Assembly (NCBI GenBank): GCA_963691815.1 | Contig: OY829653.1 | Location: forward strand, 26,799,653 to 26,863,652 | Origin: Echiichthys vipera | Taxonomy: Eukaryota > Chordata > Actinopteri > Perciformes > Trachinidae | DNA: 64,000 bases | Direction of reading: 5' to 3' | In this document: one piece after another, positions 24,501 through 37,200 of the stretch | Layout of the letters: the number at the start of each line of letters is the position of its first letter | Numbering within the stretch: the first letter of the stretch is position 1 | Program-made: the position numbers and the translations under genes | The notes under the pieces: model-generated | The model's input: only the letters and a program-made list of their open reading frames with translations | Database searches by the model: none | What the model was told of the DNA's origin: nothing

Positions 24501-25457
24501 TAAAGTTTCAAGGGACGAGATACTTTTCATTTTTATTTAATTTTAACTTTAGCACGTGGTTATTTCATAAAGAACACAACAGGTCGTCACACAAATGGGC
24601 CATTTAAGTGACACTCCCACTGCCGCACAACACTGTGACAGATCGCCACAATCCTCGCTATGCGAATGCATCCTAAAGAGGTTCGGAGGTTGGCACCTAT
24701 TCTTCAGTGTTCAATCAAATATGATAATTTAGATCGCCCTTATCACCCAGCCCTTGAAGGGAATAAGCCATTAGAAGAACTACAGTAACAGAAGTGAAGG
24801 AGACACAGGGGATAAGAGGCCAAATATTATGCTGCTTGTTTCTGTTTTCTGTAGTCCTTTACATCAGGTTATGGAAAAATGCACAACATGTAAACAACAC
24901 GAAGGGCCAATTATCCAGCAGTCTGACTCATAATACTGCAAGGAGAAGCAGGGGTTTGCTGAGAGCATGTTTCATTCTCTTTGTTCGCCTCCCTCATAAA
25001 TACTGGATGTATTCATGTGTTGAAATCCCAAGATAAATTCTGCCCATTGCTGGTTAAGCAGAGGGGTCGTTAAGCCACCACAGGAGAAGAGAGTAAGGTC
25101 AGAATCTGCAGCACATGCTGTGTCAAACACATCGCTCTGTATGCCTGCCTTTATTTATGCCAGTTATTAATTCAGAATGTTTTCTGCTTCTCATAATGTA
25201 GCCAAGTCAAGTATTGCAGTCAGAGGGAAACCAGAGGGCCCCTGTTTTGAGATGCACCGATCCGATACATGGATCAAATATCAGCTCTGATATTGACTAA
25301 TCAGCTGGATCGGGTATCGGATGAATGAGGCCAATCCAGCATTCCAATCCAGTCATTTCTTCTTTATTAATATCATAAACAGCAATACAGTAATACAGTT
25401 ACAGTGATCTAGTCGTGCTGCTAATGTACACTTTTTTATTTGTTAATAAATACATTC

Positions 25458-26850
25458 ACCGTATTTTCCACACTATAAGGCGCACCTAAAAACCTTTAAA
25501 TTTCTCAAAAGCCGACAGTGCGCCTTATAATCCGGTGCGCCTGATATATGGACCAATATTGAGCCACAACAGGTCTCGCAATTATGATAAGAAGCCGCCG
25601 ACTCTATTTCCCCCAGTAGAAGAAGTAACGCGCGGTGCATGTTGAGATATATGACTGCGCGAAGCATGCCGTTTCATTTCCATTTGTGTGTTTGTGTAAA
25701 GACCCCAAAATGGCTCCTATTAAGAGAGACGCTTACGACACAGAGTTTAAACTCAAGGCAATTAGTCACGCAGTAGAACACGGGAATAGAGCAGCAGCGA
25801 GAGAGTTTAACATTAATGCATCAATGGTACGGAGGTGGAGGAAGCAGCAAGATGACCTGCGCCAAGTAAAGAAAACTAAACAGAGTTTCCGAGGGAACAG
25901 AGCGAGATGGCTACAGTTGGACAACAAACTCGAACAGTGGGTTGTTGAACAGAGAGCAGCAAGTAGAAGTGTCCGTGCAATCACTATACGACTGAAGGCA
26001 ACAGCGCTAGCACGCAAACTTAACATCAATGAATTTAGAGGCAGTCCTTAACGTAACCCTAGGTTACGAGCCCTTAGCAATGTTGTTATTTTTAAGCTGA
26101 TTTTGTTCTGCTTAATTATGCTGCTATAGGCCTAGTCTGCCGGGGGATTATACTTTTCCAGATACTCTGAGCTTCTCTCCTCTCTGTTTGTATTATTCAT
26201 GTCTCATCAATGCATGTTACTAATTCAACTTCTTCCCCGGAGTTGTTTGTGCTTTGTCATCTCGCAGGTCTCTGCTGATCGTGGTGGTGCCTGCTGCCGT
26301 GGTCCTGCATGACGCTTCCTGCTACTATTATAATCTATCACCTTAGCTGTGCTTGTTTCTACTATTCTGTTATATATAACTGCCATAACATACAAGTCAT
26401 ATTCACATTACTATAGATATTATAATAGTTACTGTAAGTGTGTCTGTCTCTGTCTTTGTGTCTGTCTTTGTCTTTGTCTGTCCATCTGTCCGTCTTTTCT
26501 CTGTTTCTCTCTCCTTTTCTTCCTCCCCAACTGGTCAAGACATATGGCCGTCCTCCATAGAGCTGGGTCTGTCTGACGTTCCTGCCTGTAATAGGGAAGG
26601 TTTTCGTTGCCACCGTACTCTACGGGGGAATTGTTGGGTCTTTGTTTATCATAGAGTGTGGTCTTTACCTAGTCTGTAAAGTGTCCTGAGAAAACTTCTG
26701 TTATGATTTGGCACTATAAATTAACCCCAGCCTCGACTGTAGCGTCTATTCTATGCGCCTTATAATGCGGTGCGCATTATATATGAAAAAAGTTTCAAAA
26801 TAAGCCATTCGTTGAAGGTGCGTCTTATAATGTGGTGCAGAAAATACGGT
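25458..26850 (+). mobile_element. Inner pogo/Tigger-like DNA transposon
   Basis: The ends are inverted repeats. The left reads ACCGTATTTTCCACACTATA then AGGCGCACC. The reverse complement of the right end reads ACCGTATTTTCTGCACCACA then TTATAAGACGCACC. Sub-terminal copies of GCGCCTTATAAT occur on both sides (25522 and 26756). Inside lies a truncated transposase-like frame (25710-26051), followed by about 700 bp of non-coding filler with a TCTGTC-rich low-complexity stretch. The element is about 1.4 kb, shorter than an intact one, so it is defective. Confidence 0.75.
25710..26051 (+). pseudogene. Pogo-type transposase N-terminal fragment (HTH domain)
   Basis: The frame from ATG (25710) starts MAPIKRDAYDTEFKLKAISH, continues AVEHGNRAAAREFNINASMV and RRWRKQQDDLRQVKKTKQSF, and ends LARKLNINEFRGSP then stop. 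Residues 8-45 form a helix-turn-helix of the pogo/psq kind (FKLKAISHAVEHGNRAAAREF). The rest resembles the start of a CENP-B-type second HTH. The catalytic DDE domain is absent: the frame ends after 113 codons, where a full protein would exceed 400. It is therefore a relic or a DNA-binding-only product. It sits between the terminal repeats of its element and inside the golli intron on the opposite strand to golli. Confidence 0.8.
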
Positions 26851-29800
26851 ATATCTGTATAAATGTTTTACTTTTTTTATTTTAACAAGGCTAAATGTTT
26901 ATGTCAAGCCTGATTCTTTTATTCACATGGCAAGGTACAGTATACGGTTCATTCATTTAACAGTAGTATTTGATCGGTATCGGCCGATACACTCAGCCCA
27001 GGTATCGGTATCAGATTGGATCGGAAAAAAATAGATCAGTCCATCTCTAATCCTTATTACCTCATTCATTTGTGATTAATTCACCATGACAACTCCAACA
27101 TGGCTCTATGACAATTCAAGAACTGTACATAGATGGCCTGATAATTCTGGTAAAAGTATTGGGGGGAAATAAAGTGTCTGCATGCATGATCTAGATTAAA
27201 TAGCTGGGTTAAGACACCAAAAACTGATCTGATCAATGGAGAAATTCAGCTTCCTGCAAGGGGGAAAGATCAGCATCTAAAAGGGAAGAGGTATGCAGGG
27301 TGTGGGCCTCAATCTCCTCATTTTTCCTCCTCTTCCTTGGTTTGAAGAGGATGTGTAGCCTGGCCTCTTGGACAACAACAAGGACTGTGGTGGGACTGAG
27401 GCACGGGAAGCATTTCTCTGAAAAAACATCCATCGCTATGTGGCCCTGGACCAAACCTCCCACCCAGGGGCAAAAATCGTTCTGCCACTGAATTCAAGGG
27501 CGATCTGAAACACCCACAAGCCTGGAGAAAAAAGCCACTCTCTGTCTGAAGCCCCATCTGGCATTCGGGACATTAGTCCTCCAGAGATTTCTCGGGACAA
27601 GATAAGCGCTACAACAGAACCACTCCCTTCTTCTAACCTGTGTCATGTTCATGATCTTTAAACTTCCCTTTGAGCAGTCACTTTAAATGAGGATGTGATT
27701 CAAAGGCAAAAACGCACACCACTGTTCCACTAGACAAGACTAGATTTATTTTAGCTAAACATCTGTATTTATTGGCTTGTGAAAAACATGCCAATAAATA
27801 CAGATACAGATCGTGTGCTGTGAGTGTTGGAAACTCCATCATATACACAGCAGTGTATTTATCAATACAGTGCAACCGATGAAGAATGCCCTGGCCTGTT
27901 ATCACCAACAGCTTCAAGCATCGATTTTTTTACTCACAAACATCAGCTATTTTCACTTGCTATTTTTTACACCTCTTTCTGCTCTTGTTTTCTTGACAAG
28001 AGTTGATTAAACATTTACAAGTTTTCCCTTGTGTCAATAGAGGTGTGTGTGTGCCATTTTGATGTGCCACATGGCTTGTTTTTAATCCCCTACAATAAGA
28101 AGGTAGTATGAGCTAGTCCAACCAGTAACTTAGGTCAAACTAAATGACTATACTGCTTTAATTGCTTCTGGGGCTGCAACTAGTCTGTACTAATGTAATT
28201 ATCTATTAATCAATCATTTTATTATTACTTTATTTAATTTCGTGCATTCGACCATGAGGAAAGGCTGGACGGTACGATCAAATTCTTTTCTCCCGACACA
28301 GGTTATTTCATATCTCAATAACGATGAAAAGTGGCACTGCTGCTTACCTTTAAATCGATATTAGATCTTGATAGATATATAGATTTCATAAAAGACCATG
28401 GAATACCAAGTAATTTTGTTGGGAATGGGAAGAAAATGGAAGACAAATCATTATCATTTCATGTCTTTGTGTTTATCAATTTCCCAATAGAAAACAGGTA
28501 GGCATAAGAATACATAGCCTACTGTAAAACATACGAGCTCTACCTTATTTACCATTTCAGGAAAGCCAACACTATCAACTACACTGTAAGGTTCTTAGCA
28601 ATAAAACGGGCAAGGGATGCCATGATTACCTTACACCTCGCCAAGTTGTGGCTGGAAAAAGGTTTTAAGTTTGTTTGTCTTGCGCATTCTTGCCTGTTCT
28701 AGCTGTAACATTAGCCTCCACATAATCGTCATTGCCTGTGTAGCTTTCCCTGTGTCATCTCGAGGTAAGTTTTAAGGGCGCACTCACACTGTCCACTCTT
28801 ACCGTGCCCCGTGCTGTAGGGTGATTGTCCCCCCTCCTTCTTCCCCCGCGGCCCTTGCCCGCTAGTATTCACATTATTTAAAATGCTTGCGCTCATACAC
28901 CTGCGCATGTCCATATCTGTACATGTGCAATTGTGCTTTGCAAAAGCCCACCTCTCTGAACCAGGCCGCGGCCAAACGAACTAGACTTTAGCCGCGAAGC
29001 GTGCTTGGGCATGGTACGAAAGGAAAGTGTGTGCCCTAAGATTTGTCATGCTGCTGCTGGAGTTTATAGTTGTTTTGCAGATGTTTTCCTTCCTTCTTAT
29101 AGAATCCAAATTCCTTTCAAACGTTAGATATTAAGTCAAGTGTTAGTAGTATTAGTCATGTGGTTCTTCCTCACAAGCAACCATGGCAGCGCTCAACACT
29201 ACTCTAATGTTATACTCTCATCAGTGTGATTCTCACGAGTCGAGCATTGACCTTTTACTTTTTATAAGAGTGGTGCGAGTAGGTACGCTGTGCAGAAGCA
29301 GCATAGCTTAGGTAACCAGTTCATCAGGCCATTGACCGGTTCATGGTTTTGACTGCACCACAGGTCCACGTATCGATGTAGTTGAATCTTAAACATTAAA
29401 ATCGGGACCCAAATGAATGATTGAATGTGATGAATCCAACATGCAAAAAATATATTACATTTACAATAATATAAAACAGAAAGGCAGCATCATTGCAGCA
29501 TTATGTTGTCTTTAACAAATAGATGCTCTTACAACTTGTTGGGAATTCACTGTGACTCCTGGATTAAGCACAGTCAAACTTTATACTACGATTTGGGGTT
29601 AAGCATATTTCTCTACACGCTCCTTCATGAATCTTAATTTCAGTTCAGCCTGGTGTATTAATACAGCACTATATCTCTGTCATGACAGACATGTTTGTGA
29701 AGGATGAGGTTTTCATTGGCAGCCGGTATGAATGGGTGTCTCAAGTAGGACAGTGGGACAGCACAGAAGAAGAATAGAGCTCAACATGGGTTGATGCCAT

Positions 29801-31357
29801 CAGCGTGGTGCTCAGGGACGTTTCCTCACCCATGGAGACATGAGAGGCCAAAACACATACGTACACACTTCAACAGGGGATTGGAGGACATGACGTAAGC
29901 CAGCTGGATGCTTGTGTCAAAGGCTTTAACGAATACATTACACTTGAGTTCTTCTGTGTGACCACTGGCACAAGAAGCTTATCATCCTGAGAGCTTTGGG
30001 TCCCAACGCAATCTGAAATGTTCTGCTTTGTGAGGCACCCAAGACCTCAAAACCTTCCTGAAAATGATTTTATCAGAACCTGTTGATAAATATATATAAA
30101 TATAATATAATTGTATCTTTTTTTTTCGTCAAAGTTTACTGTCATGTGAAATTCTACTTTGCATTTAACTTATCCAAGCGCTCGGGAAGAAACTTGGGGT
30201 TCAGTGCCATGTCATCAAAGTCACGCTCATCACCTGCTCGACCAATCGTGAGTCCATCATGGCTGTCAATCATGACGTTTCACACCATTTTTATAGCATC
30301 AAACAACTAATTAAAACTATACCGAACCCAAATGCTTGAATGAACATCAACGTGATAAAAACGTAATGTCAATGATGCTGTGGCACAAGAGCTCAGTTAG
30401 AAGCAGACGGCTTGACTATCTGGATGGTGGTGCAAAGAGGGTGTCTGCTGAGGACAGTGATGAGGAGTTTTGATTAGAGATGCAGACTGGATCGGATCAG
30501 TCCCATCTGTAGTTCTGACGAGTGTTTCCTTTGTCAAAGTTTTGCACTGTTAAAGTTTTCAACTTGCAATGTTTTGAAATTCAATTAATGATATTACAAT
30601 TAATTTCTAAATAAGACTTTGGCCTCTTTTCTAAGCATGTTGTGCTATATAATACTGTTATCTCAATGAAAAGTAGTAAAACGGATGAAAGAGACAGTTT
30701 ATTGGCCGGTAGATTCTTTCATCTACTGGTCCGCTTGGCAGGTGACCCAAAAAGTTAGTTTACAGCCCTGCGTGTGTATAGATTTAAGAGTGTAAAATAA
30801 ACGGGACGGACTGGAAGTAGAGACATGGATGTGTGTCAATAACGTTTACAAAAGAGCAAAAAAAAAAAAAAAGTCAACACAGATGACCATGATGACCGTA
30901 AACGTGGCAAGATGGAGGGCTCTGAAAGAACAGGCCCGCCTGCAATTACATTTTACCACCAAAGAGGCAGCTAGAACCAACAAGGTATCTAAATTCTTAC
31001 GGAGTACAACTTTTAAGACACTTTTGTTAACACTTTTGTAACATGAATGTGTCTCTGTTAGCCAGATTATATATCTGATTGCATCTGTCTTCCTTTTTCA
31101 ACACTAAATACAAGTGTTGGGAGGCCCAACTTCACACTTATTTTGATATTCTCTAGCTATCTGATCTGTTCAAAAGGCATGAAGAGAGCAGAAGTGAAGT
31201 GTGCATGTGGTAATGAGATCTAACTGCTAAAGCAACATTTGGGAGAGAGAATGTGACCACATGTGTAATGAAGTATGAATAAAATTGGTCAATTGTACAT
31301 GTGACAAATCTTTCATTCACAGCTGAAACATCTGTGGGTTTTCCAAAGATCTCACAC

Positions 31358-31603
31358 AAGGTGCTTTAATTAGGACCCACGGTGAACTAATGAACAGATA
31401 CAGTGGTCTCCGCCAGCTTTGTTAGAGGAGCATGAATGTGGATCTTTCTCTGTTTGCCATGTGTCAGAGGGGTCCCACAGATAAAACCTAATGTGAGCAG
31501 CAGTGAAGAAAAATCAGATAACAAGCAGTCACTTAAGCCACACTGGAGACAATCAATTGCCAGGTGTTAACTGTACATCCCTCTCAACTGGATCTGCACA
31601 GTC
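31358..31603. repeat. 246-bp duplicated non-coding segment, copy 1
   Basis: It aligns without any gap to 33282-33527, with 8 mismatches by my reading (about 97% identical). The central run of about 80 bp from GGTGAACTAATGAACAGATA onward is identical. Upstream flanks (about 31150-31357 versus 33020-33281) are also homologous but heavily diverged with indels. All frames contain stops. It lies in the large golli intron. The uneven conservation suggests constraint or gene conversion. Confidence 0.85.
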
Positions 31604-33281
31604 TGTATTTTTGTAAATAAAACACACGATGTCTAAACATGGCAACAGATACCACTTGAAGTTGAGTATGTTAAAGGACTCCACTTCATCTTGTCTGACA
31701 TATGGGATGCAGTAGCTAGGGTAGTACTTTTGTACTCTCTTGGTCCCCCATCATCCCCTCCTCTTGGACTCGTGTAGCCATGGACCCAGCTGCTAACACA
31801 CATACACACTCAGTGATTGTCCTTCCAGATGGCTGAGGCCAGATGACGTGGCCTTCTGAACTCATGGCAACACCAAGGCACAATCTCTTACAACATACCA
31901 CACATACGGACACAGAATGCCCATAAACATGAAGTATGTTTTCATGAAATCAATTCGGAAAAGCTGCAGACACAATGAACATGTATCATTTGGCAGATCA
32001 TAAGAAACAATTTGCACGCAGTACATTTTCAGTGATCTTGAGAAATAATTCATCCATCTGCGAGAGATAGAAAAAAACTGAAAGAAAAGGAACGAGATCA
32101 GAGGGGAGAAAGTGAGGTGAGAGGGGACAGAAAGGGAGAATCTGAACAATGGTGTCAAACCAAAGAACACTGGTCCAGTGATGGATGCTGCCCTTTAACA
32201 ATCAGAGCTTTTGAAGGGGAAGGAGAGGAGGTGCTTCATGTTGGCAGTGCCAGGGCCCGTACCAGCTAGTGTCAGCCTCGGCCACAGAGACAAATGACTG
32301 AGCCACTGCACTTATATATGTGTAGAGCTGACAAATGCACAGCAGAGGAATACACTTGTATATATTCTCAATACTGTGCTGTATGCATAGTCAGCAGTGC
32401 TTTCACAATCTTAAAGCGATTATACAGAACATGATTGATTTGATTCATTTCTTCAGTTTTGTGCCATGCACATAAAGTGCCCAACCCTCATGGGTTTGAA
32501 AGCCACCAAAACCTCGGATGCAGCATTCACATTACTAGGGACACAAATTTAAAGCAATTTTAATCATTAATAATTTGTGAAATATGTTGGATGTTTTAAA
32601 CCACTGACATGACCTATGTTGTATGCAAAATCAGAGTTAAAAGAAAGTTACTTGAATGATAAACAGAAAATAATGACTTGAAGCGGGTGCTCAGCTGGAC
32701 TGATGTCCCATGGACCAACAATAATGTCGCTTTGACTTTATCTGTCCATTTGCTGCCACTGCTAAAATGCATTTTTGTGTTGATTTGGAAGCATGAGTAT
32801 TAAGAGTCCAGATGTCTGATATTCAGCTCTTGTTCTGCATTTACTGAGCAACTGCTTCTGTTTAAGATGCTAGTTTAGCATTAGCAATAGCCTTGGATAA
32901 CGGCACAGCAACCATCAACATCTGTTTGGAATTGTCATCAATAAGACTACCTCAGTGAGTAGAGCGAGGCACCATTTTTTCTTACTCAGATGGCGGGGAG
33001 GTTTGTTCAATTTAACACTTTTTTGACATTTAATAGCTATCTGATCCGCACAAAAGGCATGGAAAATTTTAGTGCACATGTGGTTAGTGAGATCCAATTT
33101 CTCAGGAAACATTTGGGAGTGGTCCATGCTGAATGTGACTTTAAATACTGTATGTGTATGGGAAGTATAAAATGAAATGCATCCCTAATTGCACTGAAAG
33201 CCCACTTCAGCTGTGCATATGACAAACCTTTCCTTCACAGATACAAATTCTTGGATTTTCCGATGCCAGACAACTCAGGTT

Positions 33282-33527
33282 AAGGTGCTTTAATTTGGAC
33301 CCAAGGTGAACTAATGAACAGATACAGTGGTCTCCGCCAGCTTTGTTAGAGGAGCATGAATGTGGATCTTTCTCTGTTTGCCATCTGTCAGAGGGGTCCC
33401 ACAGATAAAACCTAATGTGAGCAGCAGTGAAGAAAAATCAGATAACAAGCAGTCACTTAAGCTACACTGGAGACAATCAATTGCCAGGTGTTAACTGTAC
33501 ATCCCTCGCAAGTGGATCTACATAGTC
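33282..33527. repeat. 246-bp duplicated non-coding segment, copy 2
   Basis: This is the partner of 31358-31603 in the same orientation, exactly 1924 bp away. Downstream of the core the two loci share nothing obvious; upstream they share diverged sequence such as TAGCTATCTGATC, AAAAGGCATG and AACATTTGGGAG. I see no terminal inverted repeats or poly(A) tail, so a mobile element is less likely than a local duplication. Confidence 0.85.
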
Positions 33528-33699
33528 CTAATACATTGGATGATTTGTCCATTAGAAATTCATTTGAATGAACTGACATGCAAAATGAGAGTTGTTAAAA
33601 TCCAAACTCAGAACTGTTCTATAATTTGTGTGACCTCTTTGCGCCACCACCAAACACACCTTAAACTCAATATCATGAAAAAGTAAGAAGTTCACCTAG

Positions 33700-33795
33700 T
33701 GCAGTAGTAGTTTGGGGTTCAGTGTCTTGCCCAAGGAGACTTTGACTGGAGGAGCCGGGGATCGAACTGCGGCAGACCGGATCCGCCCGGATAGG
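33700..33795 (-). mobile_element. SINE fragment, minus orientation
   Basis: It reads TTTGGGGTTCAGTGTCTTGC then CCAAGGAGACTT and GGAGGAGCCGGGGATCGAAC. This is the reverse complement of the same fish SINE family found intact at 33930-34206: the CCCGGCTCCTCC and tRNA-like B-box portions are recognisable. Head and tail are missing. Confidence 0.6.
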
Positions 33796-33929
33796 GATAA
33801 TACCAGTGAATGCTGTCCGACTGGTGATACATTTAACTTAATTGGTGAACATACTGAATTTAGCAGCTAAAGAGCCTGGAGTTGGAGGCCGGCTGCTGCG
33901 GCACGGATTTAGTCTCAAGTGGCACCAAA

Positions 33930-34206
33930 GGGGCGGCTGTGGCTCAGAGGTAGAGTCAGTTCTCCATTCGAGAGAGTGGCAGTACGATCCCCGGCTCCTC
34001 CAGTCGAAGTGTCCTTTGGCAGAACCCCAAACTGCTCCCCGTGCACATAGGTGTGTGAACGTGGTGGGACTGGTTAGATTAGATTAGATGTAGGTGTCCA
34101 CTGCCATCAGTGTGAATGTCTGTTTCAAAAGGTAAATGTGACAAGTAGTGTGAAAGTGCCTTGAGTAGTCAGAAGACTAGAAAGGTGCTAGTACAAGTCC
34201 AGTCAC
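33930..34206 (+). mobile_element. tRNA-derived fish SINE
   Basis: The head reads GGGGCGGCTGTGGCTCAGAG, with an A-box-like TGGCTCAGAGG (33940-33950). A B-box-like GTACGATCCC follows at 33982-33991, as in a tRNA-derived RNA polymerase III promoter. The body holds CCCCAAACTGCTCCC and GTCCACTGCCATC. The tail ends GTGCCTTGAGTAGTCAGAAG with the end GCTAGTACAAGTCC. A TTAGATTAGATTAGAT micro-array interrupts it at 34073-34088. It does not fold as a functional tRNA. Confidence 0.75.
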
Positions 34207-37200
34207 CCAGCTCTTTTATCAAGTATTTTAATAAGTCAGTGTTGAGGTTATACTGCTGCTCACAAGAGGAAAAACAAAATCTGTGAAGGGAAGCCACACA
34301 CTGTTAATCTGCAAACATTGCCCACACTGCCATGACAAACAGGTGGATTTAAACCAGCAAAATATCTCTTTAAGAGAAACATTCTGATGAGGAAGAGGAT
34401 AAAAACGTTCTGGATTGTTTGTATTTCTTGAAACCAGTCACAGTCATCTCGGGTGGCACTAAGCCCCAGATGCAGCTATGATGCCTTTGCAAAATAGATA
34501 GCTGAGATAGCAGAAGGGGAGGAAAATGCCTGAAAACCAGCACGTCTTTCACACTTTAGACCCTCACTGTACATTCATTCAAGCTAGGGAATGCGTGAAT
34601 GAGCAACCAGCCAGTTTCATAAGATTGTCCCAAAGAAACCTTTTTTGGGTTATTTGAAGGTATGTATACAGTGTATAACAGATCGATTAAAAATGTCAAC
34701 TGTACAATTCTAAAGTCACCTGACTAATCTATGAGGTTATTTATCTGGGGGCATAGGATATTTGTGTCTGAAGGAGCCATAATCCATAAAATAAAACTTC
34801 CTCGACCCTTTGTCCACTGAAGATAGTATTACATTCAGTGTTTGCAGCAAAAAATGAAGCGAGCAGAATAAGGTGGGAATTATTAATGCGGAAAGCATTG
34901 GGAGCTGTGCAGGCCAGAGGAAGGGCATGCCTGTAAATGTAAATCCAGCTGTGTCCCTCACACACAATGCTGCATTAACTTCATCATCCAGCTCTCCATC
35001 CTTAGAAACTAAACCTGCTATTAAATATTCACAAGACTTCATAGGGAAAAATCTAATTTCCAAAGAGCATGTTGTGATTCTGTTTTCATTACGGGTTTTG
35101 TCAGAAGCTTCTCTACAGAGTTAGTAACGAGCGTACAGTAGTAAAGAAGAGCACTCTGACTAACCCCACGAAGCTCGGACCAAATCAATGCAACCTGTTC
35201 CGCCCTTGAGATTTCAAGGGTAGCTAGTAGGTCCCTAAAGCAATTACAAGGAAAGCACATCATCTAGGATATGATTGATAACTGGCTCGGACAAATATGA
35301 TTCAATTTACTTGAAGTGTGCAAAAAAAATATATCCAAAATCAAAACTGATCTTCAGAGGACAGTCTCTTATGGTGTGTCCATAGATTTTGAAAAATGAT
35401 TAAGAAAGATTAGAAAGAATCTTTAAAATTCCATGCACCAAAAATTATTTACTTTCTGTAATAAGTGGTTCCCAGGCTGGCAACCAGGCCTCAGCTTTTA
35501 ATTGCCAAAAATTAAAAATTGGGTTGCCATTTAAAAAGTTAGATTAAGACTTATTACAGTAACCAAATGTGAACCAAAATTATTTTCTGAGTTTTTTTCA
35601 ACATTCAAACAATTAACATGGATTTGCTTCACCATTGTCTCTAAAACAAATGCCGGTGCACATGTGAGTAAACCCAGTAAAACACATGCAGGATTGTCAC
35701 ATGCAGTGTTGTCACATGCAACTGTCCGGTTCCGGTTCTGACTGTTACAGCAATATTTAAATATCGGTGCAGGTGCATATAGAATTAAGAATTGCATGCA
35801 TGGCTCACATTTTACGTGCACTATTCAGCTGATTACCGTGGCACATGAAATGGTTTGAGACACTTTGTGTATATAATTAAATACGAATAGCATATAGTGC
35901 ACAGTGTATGACAATGTTGGCTTCTCTGAAGTATTGCTTAAGTAACTGGGTTTTTTTCAAGATATGAAAGTCTGAGTCCGGTGATAGAAAAAAAGCAATT
36001 ATATCCATCCTATACCAATGATGGATGAAGACATATAAGTTTAGAAACTCAAAAGAAACTGACACTGTAAGAGTCAGAAAGGCATCTGGAAATGATGAGA
36101 TATGTAAATATGTGCTAAAATGTTATTTTGTGTCTGAATAATCCCATCCAATATGAATTTCTTCATTTATGAATTCGACTGTTTGGCCAGATACAGCCAG
36201 AGAGTGTTACTGTATCAACTTCCCCTGCAGCCTCATCACACACCTTGCCAAACAATGTGAGAAAGGAAGAAGAATGATTGCTTCACAGGCAGTGTGCAGT
36301 TTCTGTGTACAGACAATATGAGGCTAAAAAAGATGCCCTTTGGGCTCACTCAGGAATTGTCACCTGCTGACTGAAAGCTCACTTGATACTGAGAGGAAAG
36401 CAAGCCACAACTTCCAGGTCTGAGAAATGAAGCTAACAAAGAAGAAGAGTTCATGGACTGTTCATGTTTACAGCCTGGTACAAAAGGTTTTTTTGGACTC
36501 TATAGCGAATTTCACTCTTTATGACTGTAGGGGAACCATAGAGGAGGACAACTCACCCATTTGAATTATATGAAGGCTTAAAGTTGTGCATAATTAATGG
36601 TGTGTCTGCTTTTTGCGGTAGCTGTCACAGGTGGCTAATGTTAGCCGATGGCTGTCTGCTCTGCTAGACTTTACTGACATCTCAGCTCTCGGCCGTGTTT
36701 GTGCTGGTGCATTGATACTAAACTGACCTGATGGATGCCTGTTTTTAAATTCCTTTTGGGTAATTTTCCATACAAATTTTTCCCAAATAATATGGCATGC
36801 TGTGAGTTTAATTGGACTAAAGGACCGTTCAAGAAGTCTGTGCAGTTTTTTTTGCGCAACATTGCAATAGCGGTGTGGGGACTCTGAGGAGTAATTTCTC
36901 ATTGAAGATGTGTCTGCAGACACTAAATTCAGGTCAATTAATTATGAGGTACAGTGTTTCCTACAGAATTAGATTTTATTTGTGGTGGTAACTGAGTGAG
37001 GGAGACCTTCAGTTGGCTAGTTGCTAGAGTTTGCACTGCCTGAAATTAAGTTTATACATTCACTAAGTAACTCCCTCTCCAGGCTGCCAACCACTAATAT
37101 CCTGGTGAGGTAGTCTAGCTAGCTTCTTAGCAGATATGGGAATTGTGGATTCAACAAGTCACTGAACGGGTTGAGTGCAATCAACACAGCTCTATAGCCA

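Larger units (their letters stand above)
25247..27050. mobile_element. Outer DNA transposon, interrupted (hAT-like?)
   Basis: The left end reads GAGATGCACCGATCCGATAC. The right end, on the opposite strand, reads AGAGATGGACTGATC followed by CCGATCC. Both arms hold clusters of the motif GTATCGG (left around 25310-25320, right around 26973-27017). Short terminal inverted repeats with GATCCGATA sub-repeats are typical of an abundant fish DNA element family. A second element (25458-26850) sits inside it, so this one was present first. No target-site duplication could be fixed with confidence. No transposase of its own remains. Confidence 0.6.

Noticed and set aside
33930..34010. tRNA gene
   Set aside because: A- and B-box-like motifs are present but the sequence continues into a SINE body and does not form a cloverleaf.
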